Shown here piece by piece: positions 52,685 to 60,241 of a stretch of DNA of 64,000 nucleotides (within the stretch, counting starts at the first letter, position 1; each line of letters begins with the position of its first letter). The stretch comes from Rubrivirga sp. SAORIC476. Lineage in GTDB: Bacteria > Bacteroidota > Rhodothermia > Rhodothermales > Rubricoccaceae. Both the position numbers and the translations under genes were made by a program. The notes below the pieces were generated by a model, which worked only from the letters and a program-made list of their open reading frames with translations, made no database searches and was not told where the DNA came from. The stretch is taken from contig NZ_MVOI01000003.1 of assembly GCF_002283555.1 (NCBI RefSeq), forward strand, positions 1,352,798 to 1,416,797. The letters run 5' to 3'.

Positions 52685-53359
52685 GTGGCCTCGCTCGTCC
52701 TCATCGTCGTCCTCAGCTACCTCCTCGGGGCCATCCCCTTCAGCCTCGTCGTCGGGCGGATGATGGGTGTGGACCTTCGCCAGCACGGCAGCGGCAACGC
52801 CGGGGCGACGAACGCGCTCCGCGTGCTCGGCAAGGGCCCCGGCCTGCTCGTGTTCGCGCTCGACTTCGGCAAGGGCCTCGCGGCGGTCGCCCTGATCTCG
52901 CAACTGCGTGTGGGCGACGAGTCGCTGGTCGGGCTGCTCGGCTCGCGGCCCGAGCTCGCCCAGGCGTGGGCGGCGACGCTGGCGGGCACCGCGGCGATGG
53001 TGGGCCACGTCGTGACGCTGTGGGGCCGCCTCTTCTTCGGCTCGTGGAAGGGCGGCAAGGGCGTCGCGACGGGCGCTGGGATGCTGACCGGCCTCGCGCC
53101 GATCGCCGTCGGGCTGGCGCTCCTGGTGTTCATCGCCACGCTGGCGGCGACGCGCTACGTCTCGCTGGGCTCGATCCTGGCGGCGATCTCGCTGCCGCTG
53201 TCGCTGGTCGTGTTGCAGGTCGCCTTCGGCGCGTCCGCTCCGCCGCCGGTCTGGATCTTCGCGACCGTCGTCCCAGCCTTCATCGTGTGGACGCACCGCG
53301 CCAACGTCAAGCGCCTGATGAACGGCACCGAGACGCGGATCGGGGCGAAGGCGACCTGA
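52685..53359 (+). CDS. plsY: Acyl-phosphate:glycerol-3-phosphate acyltransferase
   Basis: A 224-residue inner-membrane protein with about five helices, beginning with LVLIVVLSYLLGAIPFSLVVGR. The three conserved motifs are present: GSGNAGATNALRVLGK (first), GSWKGGKGVATGAG (second) and a late NVKRLMNGTE. It transfers the acyl group of acyl-phosphate to glycerol-3-phosphate, the first step of phospholipid synthesis. The GTG start is chosen because upstream codons in the frame do not resemble the family and contain the promoter box. Confidence 0.95.
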   Translation: MASLVLIVVLSYLLGAIPFSLVVGRMMGVDLRQHGSGNAGATNALRVLGKGPGLLVFALDFGKGLAAVALISQLRVGDESLVGLLGSRPELAQAWAATLAGTAAMVGHVVTLWGRLFFGSWKGGKGVATGAGMLTGLAPIAVGLALLVFIATLAATRYVSLGSILAAISLPLSLVVLQVAFGASAPPPVWIFATVVPAFIVWTHRANVKRLMNGTETRIGAKAT

Positions 53360-53575
53360 CCCGCCTCGGCGCGGCGGCCAGAGACGGCACGCCGGCAGAG
53401 GCGCGCTCGTAGAGGACGGCGCCTGGCACCGGGAAGAACCCGCCCTCGCACCCGGTACATACCGCCTGGGGACGACGATGTGACTCCTCCGCGCCGAGTG
53501 GCGCCGCGTAGCCTGAGGCCCGTCACCTGCCCGGACCGCATCGCCCATCGCTACGCTCACCCTCCCCGCGTTCCG

Positions 53576-54316
53576 ATGCCCCTGCGTCTCGTCCTCCCCG
53601 TTCTGGCGATCCTCGCCGTCCCTGCCCTCGCCCAACCCACCGCCGGCCTCAGGCCCTACGTCGCCTTCAGTTCGGCCACGCCAGAGCAGACGCTCTTCCG
53701 CTACGACGCCTCCCCGCTGCTGACGGCGGGCGTCCGCCTCGGGGGCGGCGTGGCCGTCGAGGCAGGCGTGGCGTCCCGGCGCACAACCCAGTTGTTCGGC
53801 TCCTCGTCTCGGATGCCCGCAGAGCCTGGGGGCACCAAGGGGGAGATGACGAGCACGCGCCGTGCGCTCACGCTGGGCGCCAGCCTGCGCCAGTCGGCCG
53901 GGGCGGTCGAGGCCCGCACGCGGGGCACCGTGGCGCTGGGGCGCGCCTCCTTCGAGCGGCATACCGAGCGGGTCTACACCGAGGACGGCTACGTCGAGGT
54001 GGACCAGGTCGAGCGCTCGGCGGCGACGCTCGGGCATGCCGGGGCCAGCGTCGCGCTGGCCGTCCCCATCGAGCGCGAGGGCGGGCGGATGGCGCCCGGC
54101 GTCGGCCTCGCGGTCGCCGTGGACCGTCGGCTCGCGGGGTCGCCGGTGAGCGACGTGACCTCGTGGGGCGTCTTCCTCACCACCCCCACCACGGTCGCCA
54201 TCGGCTCGCTGGCCCTGACGCTCGACACGTCGGCCGGCGTCTACCGGACCGACTTCTTCCGCGCGGGGCAGCCGTGGACGTTCGCCCTCGACGCCGCCGT
54301 CCGCGTGGACTTCTAG
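53576..54316 (+). CDS. Predicted small outer-membrane beta-barrel protein
   Basis: A 246-residue protein with a signal peptide (LRLVLPVLAILAVPALAQ). The mature part shows alternating strands: GLRPYVAFSS, LTAGVRLGGGVAVEAGVASR, RRALTLGASLRQS, RTRGTVALGRASFE, ASVALAVPIE, GVGLAVAVDRRL and GSLALTLDTSAGVYRT. It ends AAVRVDF with an aromatic C-terminus. That is the usual pattern of an 8- to 10-stranded outer-membrane barrel. No family is recognised. A perfect stem begins at the last base of the gene. The 216-base spacer before it shows no clear promoter and nothing else. Confidence 0.7.
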   Translation: MPLRLVLPVLAILAVPALAQPTAGLRPYVAFSSATPEQTLFRYDASPLLTAGVRLGGGVAVEAGVASRRTTQLFGSSSRMPAEPGGTKGEMTSTRRALTLGASLRQSAGAVEARTRGTVALGRASFERHTERVYTEDGYVEVDQVERSAATLGHAGASVALAVPIEREGGRMAPGVGLAVAVDRRLAGSPVSDVTSWGVFLTTPTTVAIGSLALTLDTSAGVYRTDFFRAGQPWTFALDAAVRVDF

Positions 54317-54333
54317 GCGACGGCTCCGTCGCC
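54316..54333 (+). terminator. Perfect hairpin after the barrel gene
   Basis: GGCGACGG pairs with CCGTCGCC around a two-base centre, starting at the last base of the stop codon. No T-run. Confidence 0.45.
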
Positions 54334-54464
54334 AGGATCGTTCGTCTCTTCGATTGGACGAGAACAGGACCTCTCAGGACGTGATCTGCAATCCGGTATC
54401 GTCGTGCGCATACGAACCCAGAAAAGGTGCCGTTGAGGACCCTTCTCACGTTCTCCTTCTGCCC

Positions 54465-55163
54465 ATGCGGTTCGTCCTCTCCGCCCTCCTCCTCGTCCTC
54501 GCCCTCCCTGCCACTGCGCAGTCTCAGTTCTCCGAGGAGGAAGGCGCCTTCCTCACCTTCGAGGAGTTCACCCTCCAACGAGCCGGGAGCGACGGATGGA
54601 ACGGAGGCGGAGAGGTCGGGGTCGGCTGGCGGTTCGGCAACGGCGCGGATGTGGCGCTGACCGGCAGCTACAGCGCGCTCGGCCTGGGCAGCGACCAGCG
54701 TGATGGCAGTTCCTGGTCGCTCGGCCTCGCGAGCGGCTACACGTTGCGCCCAGCGCCGCGAACGGTCGCCCGCGTGCAGGGCCTGGTCGCCTACAGGAGC
54801 CAGGGCGCCACCTTCCAGGAAACGCAGCAGCAGCCGTTCGTCGACTACGACGGGGCAGCGGTCGGCCTCGACCTCTCCGCGACGGTCGGCTACGATGTGC
54901 CCGTGGCCGGGTCGTTCAGCGTCCGCCCGACGGTGGGCGTCTTCGGACAGGCCAACCAACTCCTGAGCATCGAGAGTTCGGGCGTCCAGGGGTCTCTCCG
55001 TGAGGCTGGAGACTGGCGCACCAACCTGGGGCTCCAGGTCGAGGCGCCGGTCACGTTCCGTCTGTTCGGCACCGACGCCGCGATCGTCCCCGCGTACCGC
55101 TCCTCGAGGGTCGGCAACTGGCCGGTCTCGGGAGGCACGCTCGGCTTCCGCATCAACTTCTGA
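54465..55163 (+). CDS. Predicted outer-membrane beta-barrel protein
   Basis: A 232-residue protein with a signal peptide (RFVLSALLLVLALPATAQ). The mature strands include GEVGVGWRFGNGADVALTGSYSALGLG, SLGLASGYTLRPA, VQGLVAYRSQG, VGLDLSATVGYDV, FSVRPTVGVFGQ, TNLGLQVEAPVTFRLFG and GGTLGFRINF, ending in Phe. Such alternation and the terminal aromatic indicate an outer-membrane barrel. It is like, but not clearly homologous to, the preceding barrel. The 148-base spacer before it contains a few TA-rich patches but no confident promoter. Confidence 0.7.
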   Translation: MRFVLSALLLVLALPATAQSQFSEEEGAFLTFEEFTLQRAGSDGWNGGGEVGVGWRFGNGADVALTGSYSALGLGSDQRDGSSWSLGLASGYTLRPAPRTVARVQGLVAYRSQGATFQETQQQPFVDYDGAAVGLDLSATVGYDVPVAGSFSVRPTVGVFGQANQLLSIESSGVQGSLREAGDWRTNLGLQVEAPVTFRLFGTDAAIVPAYRSSRVGNWPVSGGTLGFRINF

Positions 55164-55175
55164 CCACCTCCGCCT

Positions 55176-55195
55176 CCGCCTCGGCGCCGAGGCGG
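55176..55195. repeat. 20-base palindrome, CCGCCTCGG family copy 4
   Basis: CCGCCTCGGCGCCGAGGCGG is a fully perfect palindrome, between two convergent stops and ending two bases before the esterase stop codon. Confidence 0.7.
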
Positions 55196-55197
55196 CG

Positions 55198-55929
55198 TCA
55201 GCCCGCCGCCCGCTTCGCCATCGGCACGACCACCTCGGCGACGGTCGCGGCCAGCCTGCGCTGGCCCTCCGCCGTCGGGTGGACGCCGTCTCCCTGGTTG
55301 AGGCGCTCGACGCCCGCGACGCCCTCCAGCAGGAACGGGATGAAGGCCGCGTCGTGGGCCTCGGCGACGGCGGGGAAGACGGCGCGGAAGCGCGACACAT
55401 AGTCGCCTCCCATGTTGGGGAGGGCCTCCATGCCTGCGACCACGAGCCGCGCGTCGGGCGCGGCCTCCTCGACCGCGTCGAGGATCGCCGACAGGTTGTC
55501 CTGCGTCGCCGCCGGGTCGGTGCCGCGGAGGCCGTCGTTGGCGCCGAGAGCGAGCACGAACACGTCGGGCGGGGACTGTCGGAGGGTCCACGCGATGCGC
55601 CCCAGCCCACCCGCCGAGGTGTCGCCCGAGATGCCTGCGTTGACGACGCGCACCGGTACGCCGGCCTCCTCGAGCTCGGCGCCGACCAGCGCCGGGTACG
55701 CCAGCTTGGGGTCGCTCAGGCCGTAGCCCGCCGTCAGGCTGTCTCCGAAGAAGAGGATGGTGACCGCGGAGGAGTCCGCGTCGGCGAGGGGCACGTCGGG
55801 CGTGGTGGCGGACTCGGGCGTGGCCGTCGCGCTGGGCGGAGCCGCCTCGGTGGGATCGGGGCCGGGGTCGGGCTGGACCTCCTGGCAGCCGGCGAGGAGG
55901 AGAACGACGGAGAAGAGAACGGCGCGCAT
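55198..55929 (-). CDS. TesA-like SGNH esterase/lysophospholipase lipoprotein
   Basis: A 243-residue protein with a lipobox signal (AVLFSVVLLLAGC) and a 35-residue Pro/Ala/Thr-rich linker. The catalytic SGNH blocks are complete: FFGDSLTAGYGLS (Ser in GDSL), NAGISGDT (Gly), LGANDGLRG (Asn) and DGVHPTAEG (Asp and His). This is the arylesterase/TesA branch, cleaving acyl esters or thioesters. It should be lipid-anchored outside the inner membrane. It is divergent from a YbbA-like ABC ATPase, the same neighbour pair as tesA-ybbA in Escherichia coli. Confidence 0.88.
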   Translation of the reverse strand: MRAVLFSVVLLLAGCQEVQPDPGPDPTEAAPPSATATPESATTPDVPLADADSSAVTILFFGDSLTAGYGLSDPKLAYPALVGAELEEAGVPVRVVNAGISGDTSAGGLGRIAWTLRQSPPDVFVLALGANDGLRGTDPAATQDNLSAILDAVEEAAPDARLVVAGMEALPNMGGDYVSRFRAVFPAVAEAHDAAFIPFLLEGVAGVERLNQGDGVHPTAEGQRRLAATVAEVVVPMAKRAAG

Positions 55930-56043
55930 GGGCTCGAGCGGGAACGGGCGGCACACCGGAAACGCGAGCGGGCGGTTCCGGCGTGCCGCGGTCTCCGCGA
56001 ACCCTTCCGGGGCGTCCCGGTTCGAGCCCGCCCCCTTCCCCCC

Positions 56044-56748
56044 GTGCCTGTGGACGGCCCCGTTCTCTCCGCCCGCGACCTCTCCAAGACGTTCACCAAC
56101 GCCGGCCGCTCGCTGACCGTCCTCGACGGCGTCTCGTTCGACGTGCCCGCCGGCTCCACGTGCGCCATCGTCGGCCCGTCGGGCAGCGGCAAGACGACGC
56201 TGCTCGGCCTGTGCGCCGGGCTCGACCGGCCGACGCGCGGCACGGTCCGCCTCGCAGGCGTCGACCTCGGCCCGCTCGACGAGGACGAGCGGGCGGCCCT
56301 GCGCGCGGCGTCGGTCGGGTTTGTGTTCCAGAGCTTCCGCCTCCTGCCCACGCTGACGGCGGCCGAGAACGTCGCCATCCCCCTCGAACTGCGCGGAGAG
56401 AGCGGCGCGCGGGCGACGGCGCTGGAGTTGCTGGAGCGGGTCGGGCTGGCGGACCGATCGGGACACTACCCGGCCCAGCTCTCCGGTGGCGAGCAGCAGC
56501 GCGTCGCGCTGGCCCGTGCCTTCGCGGGCCGCCCCCGCCTCCTCTTCGCCGACGAGCCGACGGGCAATCTGGATGCCGAGACGGGCGCCCGCGTCGAGGC
56601 GCTCCTGTTCGACCTCAACCGCGAGGCGGGCACGGCGCTCGTGGTGGTGACGCACGACCCCGAACTGGCCGCGCGCTGCGAGCGGACGATCTCGTTCCGC
56701 GCCGGGCAGGTCGTGGAGGACACCGGGACGCCCGTCATCGCCGGTTAG
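56044..56748 (+). CDS. ABC transporter ATP-binding protein, YbbA/LolD type
   Basis: A 234-residue ATPase from a GTG start (a second GTG lies two codons on). It has Walker [11 protein letters not shown]-loop [14 protein letters not shown], signature [12 protein letters not shown], Walker [10 protein letters not shown] and the His switch in VVVTHD. This is the MacB/LolD/YbbA group that drives envelope lipid or lipoprotein systems. No permease follows; the next gene encodes a HIT protein 30 bases later. By neighbourhood (divergent TesA-like esterase) it is likeliest YbbA-like, with its YbbP-like partner elsewhere. Confidence 0.88.
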   Translation: MPVDGPVLSARDLSKTFTNAGRSLTVLDGVSFDVPAGSTCAIVGPSGSGKTTLLGLCAGLDRPTRGTVRLAGVDLGPLDEDERAALRAASVGFVFQSFRLLPTLTAAENVAIPLELRGESGARATALELLERVGLADRSGHYPAQLSGGEQQRVALARAFAGRPRLLFADEPTGNLDAETGARVEALLFDLNREAGTALVVVTHDPELAARCERTISFRAGQVVEDTGTPVIAG

Positions 56749-56754
56749 CTTGGC
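56746..56754 (+). promoter_or_regulatory. Putative -7 promoter element TAGCTTGGC before the HIT gene
   Basis: The TAG of TAGCTTGGC is also the stop codon of the upstream ABC gene. It lies 24 bases before the HIT-gene ATG. Confidence 0.4.
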
Positions 56755-56778
56755 GGCCGTCCCGCCGATACCTCTCCC

Positions 56779-57129
56779 ATGGCCGACGGCTCAGAGAAAA
56801 CGCTCTTCCAGAAGATCGCCGACGGCGACCTCCCCGCCGACCTCGTCTACGAGGACGACCGCGCGGTCGCCTTCCGCGACATCGCGCCCCAGGCGCCGAC
56901 GCACGTCCTCGTCGTCCCGCGCAAGCCGATCCCCCGCGCCGACGCCATCGAGGAGGCCGACGAGGCGCTCGTCGGGCACCTCTTCACGGTCGCCCGACGG
57001 GTCGCCGAGGCGGAGGGCCTGACGGATTACCGGCTGGTCGTCAACAACGGCGAGGGCGCGGGGCAGACGGTCTTCCACCTCCACGTCCACCTCCTCGGCG
57101 GGCGCGGCCTGCAGTGGCCTCCGGGATAG
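56779..57129 (+). CDS. HIT-family (HinT-like) nucleotide hydrolase
   Basis: A 116-residue histidine-triad protein. It has LFQKIADGDLPADLVYEDD at the start, HVLVVPRKPIPRAD, RLVVNNGEGAGQTVFHLHVHLLGGR and a final W. The triad His-x-His-x-His is complete (HLHVH). HinT-like enzymes hydrolyse purine nucleotide phosphoramidates such as AMP-lysine in the cytoplasm. The length is normal for the family. Confidence 0.93.
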   Translation: MADGSEKTLFQKIADGDLPADLVYEDDRAVAFRDIAPQAPTHVLVVPRKPIPRADAIEEADEALVGHLFTVARRVAEAEGLTDYRLVVNNGEGAGQTVFHLHVHLLGGRGLQWPPG

Positions 57130-57143
57130 GCATCTGGCCGCAG

Positions 57144-57206
57144 GACCGAGGAATCAGGTGGTTTCTCAACCCTGACTCCCGATTCCGGACCCCTCATTCC
57201 TCATCC
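57144..57206. repeat. Heptad-period hairpin element F (nine 7-base units)
   Basis: Nine 7-base units fill the spacer between the HIT and ABC genes, among them GAATCAG, CTGACTC, CCGATTC, CTCATTC and CTCATCC. GGAATCAGG (57150-57158) pairs imperfectly with CCTGACTCC (57171-57179). It ends one base before the next start codon. Confidence 0.6.
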
Positions 57207-57207
57207 C

Positions 57208-57972
57208 ATGATTCAAGTCCAGGACGTCCGCGTCGCCATCGACGGCGTCGAGATCCTCCACGGCGTCTCGTTCGAGATCGCGGCGGGGTCGGTGGCGGGG
57301 TACGTCGGCCCGAACGGAGCGGGCAAGACGACGACCATGCGCCTGCTCACCGGGGCCCTCCCGCCCGACGCGGGGCGCGTGACCGTCGGCGGGGTGGACG
57401 TGGTGGCGGATCCTGTGGAGGCGAAGCGGCGGTTCGGCTACGTCCCCGAGCATGGGCACGTCTACGAGAGCTTCACCCCGAACGAGTACCTGACGTTCAT
57501 CGGCCGGATGCACCGGCTGCCGGAGGACACCATCCGCACGCGCGCAGGAGCCCACCTCGCCTTCTGGGAACTCACCGACGCGGCAGACCGCTCGATGACG
57601 GGCTTCTCGAAGGGCATGAAGCAGAAGGTGCTCCTCTCGGCGGCGCTCCTCCACGACCCGCCGGTGCTGCTGCTCGACGAGCCGCTCGGCGGCCTCGACG
57701 CGCACGCGGTCCTCCAGACGCGCGCGCTCCTCCGCACGCTGGCCGCACGCGGGCGCACCATCTTCTACTCATCGCACCTGCTGGACGCGGTCGAGAAGGT
57801 GGCCGATCTCGTGGTCGTCATCCGCGACGGCACCATCCTGCAGACGGGCTCGCCGGAGGAGATCACGGCGTCCGGCGGCGGCGGCTCGCTGGAGGACGCC
57901 TTCGGCAAGCTGACGGCCGCGGCCGATGCCTACGACGAGTCCGAGAAACTGGTCGCCGCGGCGTTCGGGTAG
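57208..57972 (+). CDS. ABC-2-type transporter ATP-binding protein (orphan)
   Basis: A 254-residue ATPase with Walker A GPNGAGKTT, Q-loop region FGYVPEHGHVYESFT, signature GFSKGMKQKV (an SKGM form in place of LSGGQ, usual for ABC-2 exporters), Walker B VLLLDEPLGGLD and the switch in FYSSH. The last 45 residues are helical. No ABC-2 permease lies next to it in the window; the neighbours are a HIT protein and a TspO-like protein. It must pair with a distant permease or act alone. The substrate is unknown. Confidence 0.88.
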   Translation: MIQVQDVRVAIDGVEILHGVSFEIAAGSVAGYVGPNGAGKTTTMRLLTGALPPDAGRVTVGGVDVVADPVEAKRRFGYVPEHGHVYESFTPNEYLTFIGRMHRLPEDTIRTRAGAHLAFWELTDAADRSMTGFSKGMKQKVLLSAALLHDPPVLLLDEPLGGLDAHAVLQTRALLRTLAARGRTIFYSSHLLDAVEKVADLVVVIRDGTILQTGSPEEITASGGGGSLEDAFGKLTAAADAYDESEKLVAAAFG

Positions 57973-57973
57973 T

Positions 57974-57993
57974 CCGCCTCGGGGCCGAGGCGG
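57974..57993. repeat. 20-base palindrome, CCGCCTCGG family copy 5
   Basis: CCGCCTCGGGGCCGAGGCGG, two bases after the stop of the ABC gene. It merges into a tandem array that repeats its right arm. Confidence 0.7.
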
Positions 57994-58042
57994 GCGGGGC
58001 CGAGGCGGGCGGGGCCGAGGCGGGCGGAGCCGAGACGGGAGC
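57983..58042. repeat. 15-base tandem repeat, about four copies
   Basis: Three exact copies of GGCCGAGGCGGGCGG, then a fourth diverged copy beginning AGCCGAGACGGG. The unit contains the right arm of the CCGCCTCGG palindrome, so the array probably grew from the palindrome by replication slippage. It ends 34 bases before the TspO-like start. Confidence 0.8.
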
Positions 58043-58075
58043 GAGGCGTAGACCTCGCCTCCTCTCCTCTGTCTC

Positions 58076-58819
58076 ATGCGCGGACTCCCTCGCCAGATCG
58101 CCGTCGTCCTGGCCGTTCTGGTCAACCTGATCCTCAACGGCCTCGCTGGCGCGGGCCTCCTGTTCGGCGTCGAGACCGGCGCCGTCTCGAACGCCGCGCC
58201 GACGCCGATCACGCCGCCCGGCTGGGCGTTCTCGATCTGGTCGGTCATCTTCGCAGGCGTGCTGGTGACGGCCGTGTGGCAGGCGCTCCCCGCGCAACGG
58301 GACGCCCGGTACGACCGGTTCGCGCTGCCCTTCGTCGTCGCCAACCTGCTCAACGGGTTCTGGCAGATCCCGTGGCTGACGGGCCGTTTCGGGATCGCGG
58401 CCGTCGTCATCATCGGCATCCTGGTGGCGCTCGTCGTGACCTACCTGCGCCTGGACCGGATGGACCTGCGCGGCGCCGAGCGCTGGGCCCTCGGCGTGCC
58501 GACGGCCCTGTGGATGGCCTGGCTCTCCGTCGCGACGCCCCTCAACCTGACCATCCTGCTCATCGACCTCGGCTGGACCTCGGACGCGGTGCTGTGGCCC
58601 GTGCTCGTGATCGCGGCGGTCACGGCCGTCGGCGCATGGCTACTGACGCGGACGGCGGACCTGGCGGCGGCGCTCGTGCTGCTGTGGGCGTTCGCGGCCA
58701 TCGCCACGCAGTCGAGCGGCCTCCTGCTGGGTACGATGATCGCCGCTGGCGTCGTCGTGCTGGGCGCGCTGTTCGTCGGATCCCGCCGCCACTCGCTGTG
58801 GCCCACCGCCCATGCCTGA
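58076..58819 (+). CDS. TspO/MBR-like tryptophan-rich membrane protein
   Basis: A 247-residue membrane protein with about seven helices, against five in TspO. It has the family-like block ITPPGWAFSIWSVIFAGVLVTAVWQAL near residue 45, then NLLNGFWQIPWLTGRFG and a middle block RWALGVPTALWMAWLSVATPLNL. TspO-like proteins bind porphyrins or sterols and act in stress sensing. This one belongs to the longer, divergent group and specific binding residues cannot be checked. Its last eight bases overlap the Rof-like gene, so the two are probably coregulated. Confidence 0.75.
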   Translation: MRGLPRQIAVVLAVLVNLILNGLAGAGLLFGVETGAVSNAAPTPITPPGWAFSIWSVIFAGVLVTAVWQALPAQRDARYDRFALPFVVANLLNGFWQIPWLTGRFGIAAVVIIGILVALVVTYLRLDRMDLRGAERWALGVPTALWMAWLSVATPLNLTILLIDLGWTSDAVLWPVLVIAAVTAVGAWLLTRTADLAAALVLLWAFAAIATQSSGLLLGTMIAAGVVVLGALFVGSRRHSLWPTAHA

Positions 58820-59051
58820 CTACACCCCCATCGCCTGCGCCTTCCACGACCGCCTGGAAAGCTGGGCCGTCCGCCGGGCGACCGTCGAGGTCGTCTGGCG
58901 AGACGCCGAGGCGGAGCACGCCGCGACGACGCAGATCGCCGACGTGTACGCGCGCGGCGGCGCCGACTGGGTCCGCCTCGGGACCGGCGCCGAGGTGCGC
59001 GCCGACCAGTTGGTGTCGGTCGGCGGGGTGGCCGTGGCCCGCACCTGCTGA
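58812..59051 (+). CDS. Rof-like Rho-binding antiterminator
   Basis: A 79-residue protein. It starts YTPIACAFHDRLESWAVRRATVEVVWRD and continues HAATTQIADVYARGGADWVRLGTGAEVRADQLVSVGG, which follows the E. coli Rof (YaeO) pattern: an aromatic-Pro-Ile-Cys start, a short helix, then strands with a late Leu-x-Ser strand. Rof binds Rho and blocks RNA loading, inhibiting Rho-dependent termination. Rof is best known from Gammaproteobacteria, so its presence here is of note. The gene overlaps the TspO-like stop by eight bases. Confidence 0.75.
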   Translation: MPDYTPIACAFHDRLESWAVRRATVEVVWRDAEAEHAATTQIADVYARGGADWVRLGTGAEVRADQLVSVGGVAVARTC

Positions 59052-59157
59052 GGCCGCCACGTCAGACCCTGGCGCGTCCTGGCCCCCAGGCTTGCGATTG
59101 GGTCCCTGAACCTGTAGGCTACACAGTCCATCGATCCCGCCGCTCACACGGCTTCGA

Positions 59158-59670
59158 ATGCCCGTCGTCACCGCGATCGTCGCTCTGCTGGTCTCCGTCG
59201 CGAGCTTCGTGTTCGCGGTGCTGGTCTACGCGGACAACCGGCGGCTGGAGCGCGAGAAGCACCGCGCGGTGGCGCTCTCGGCAACCCACACGGCGTCGCT
59301 GCTGCTCCAGGAGGCCATGGACGTGGTCCGCCAGGCGGACGCGCTCTTCGAGTCCGCCGGGATCGTGCTCGACGAGGACGCCGCCCGACGCTACGCCGAC
59401 TACCGACAGTCGGTCGAGGACGACCACACCGCCGTCATGAAGGCCATGTCGGACGTGGCCTACGGCAACCTTGCCGTGATCGAGTTCCGCGCGCTGGCCG
59501 CCAACTCGACCCTCGTCGTCCTCCGGACGATTGACAACCGGAAGACGCTGCTGAGCATCCTGACCTCGCTCCGCGCCTCGGTCGTGGCCTCGACCAGCGA
59601 CGGCGGCAGCACGTCCACCCCGCCGGAGTGGAGCGCCCCGCGCGTGGGACGCGGGCGAACGAAACGGTAA
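59158..59670 (+). CDS. Hypothetical protein with N-terminal membrane helix
   Basis: A 170-residue protein. The first 24 residues are a clean membrane helix (TAIVALLVSVASFVFAVLVYA). The rest is helical and charged (NRRLEREKHRAVALSATHTASLLLQEAMDVVRQADALFE, with a coiled-coil feel), ending in a basic tail. It has no enzyme motif. The layout resembles small membrane-bound helical proteins with a cytoplasmic domain. No family was recognised. It is convergent with the DUF1801 gene. Confidence 0.65.
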   Translation: MPVVTAIVALLVSVASFVFAVLVYADNRRLEREKHRAVALSATHTASLLLQEAMDVVRQADALFESAGIVLDEDAARRYADYRQSVEDDHTAVMKAMSDVAYGNLAVIEFRALAANSTLVVLRTIDNRKTLLSILTSLRASVVASTSDGGSTSTPPEWSAPRVGRGRTKR

Positions 59671-59682
59671 CCGGCTCGGCCG

Positions 59683-59701
59683 GAGGGCTGGGCCGGCCCT
59701 C
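59683..59701. terminator. Hairpin between convergent genes
   Basis: GAGGGC pairs with GCCCTC around a seven-base GC-rich loop, in the 65-base gap between two convergent stops. A degenerate CCGCCTCGG palindrome follows at 59710-59729. Confidence 0.4.
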
Positions 59702-59735
59702 AGTCTCCCCGCCTCGGGGACGCGGAGGTCGACCG

Positions 59736-60155
59736 TCAGAGGGCTTGCGCGGCCGTCCCGGTGTACGATGCCGCGATCATCTCCCGCAGCACCTCCTCGT
59801 CGACGGCGTCCAGCCGGGTGACGTAGACGCAGCCCACGCCCGCGCGGTGGGGACCGAGCCGAGACAGCATCTCGGCGCGGGCGTCCGCGTCGCAGCCCAT
59901 CAGGTAGAGCGACGTATGGCGCTTCTGCGGCGAGAAGCCGACGCGCATCCAGTCGCCCTCGCGCCCCGACGCATACGTGTAGTGGTAGCGCCCGTAGCCG
60001 ACGATCTTCTCCCCCCACAGCTCCGGCACCTCGCCGGTGACCTCAGCCATGATCGTGGCGAGGCGGAGGGCGTCGTCGCGGCGGCGCGCCGGCTCGACGG
60101 CGGCGAGGAAGTCGGGGACGGACGCGTCGGTGGGCTGGGTCAGGTTCTCGGCCAT
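59736..60155 (-). CDS. DUF1801 domain protein
   Basis: A 139-residue protein with the DUF1801 pattern: VPDFLAAVEPARRRDDALRLATIMAEVTGEVPELWGEKIVGYGRYHY, then GDWMRVGFSPQKRHTSLYLM and RAGVGCVYVTRLDAVDEEVLREMIAASY. These folds are like iron-binding frataxin or YdeI-type proteins; the function is not known. Start at the ATG of AENLTQ. It is divergent from the reductase gene by 86 bases. Confidence 0.85.
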   Translation of the reverse strand: MAENLTQPTDASVPDFLAAVEPARRRDDALRLATIMAEVTGEVPELWGEKIVGYGRYHYTYASGREGDWMRVGFSPQKRHTSLYLMGCDADARAEMLSRLGPHRAGVGCVYVTRLDAVDEEVLREMIAASYTGTAAQAL

Positions 60156-60241
60156 GAGCACGGGGACGATGGGGACCAGAGGCTACGGCAGGGGCGCGAC
60201 ACGTCCGTGGCACCCCGCCGGACGGGCCGCGTTCACGGCCC

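Noticed and set aside
56012-56030. GGTTCGAGCC, which looks like a tRNA T-loop.
   Set aside because: The flanking T-stem does not pair and no acceptor, D or anticodon arm can be placed upstream.
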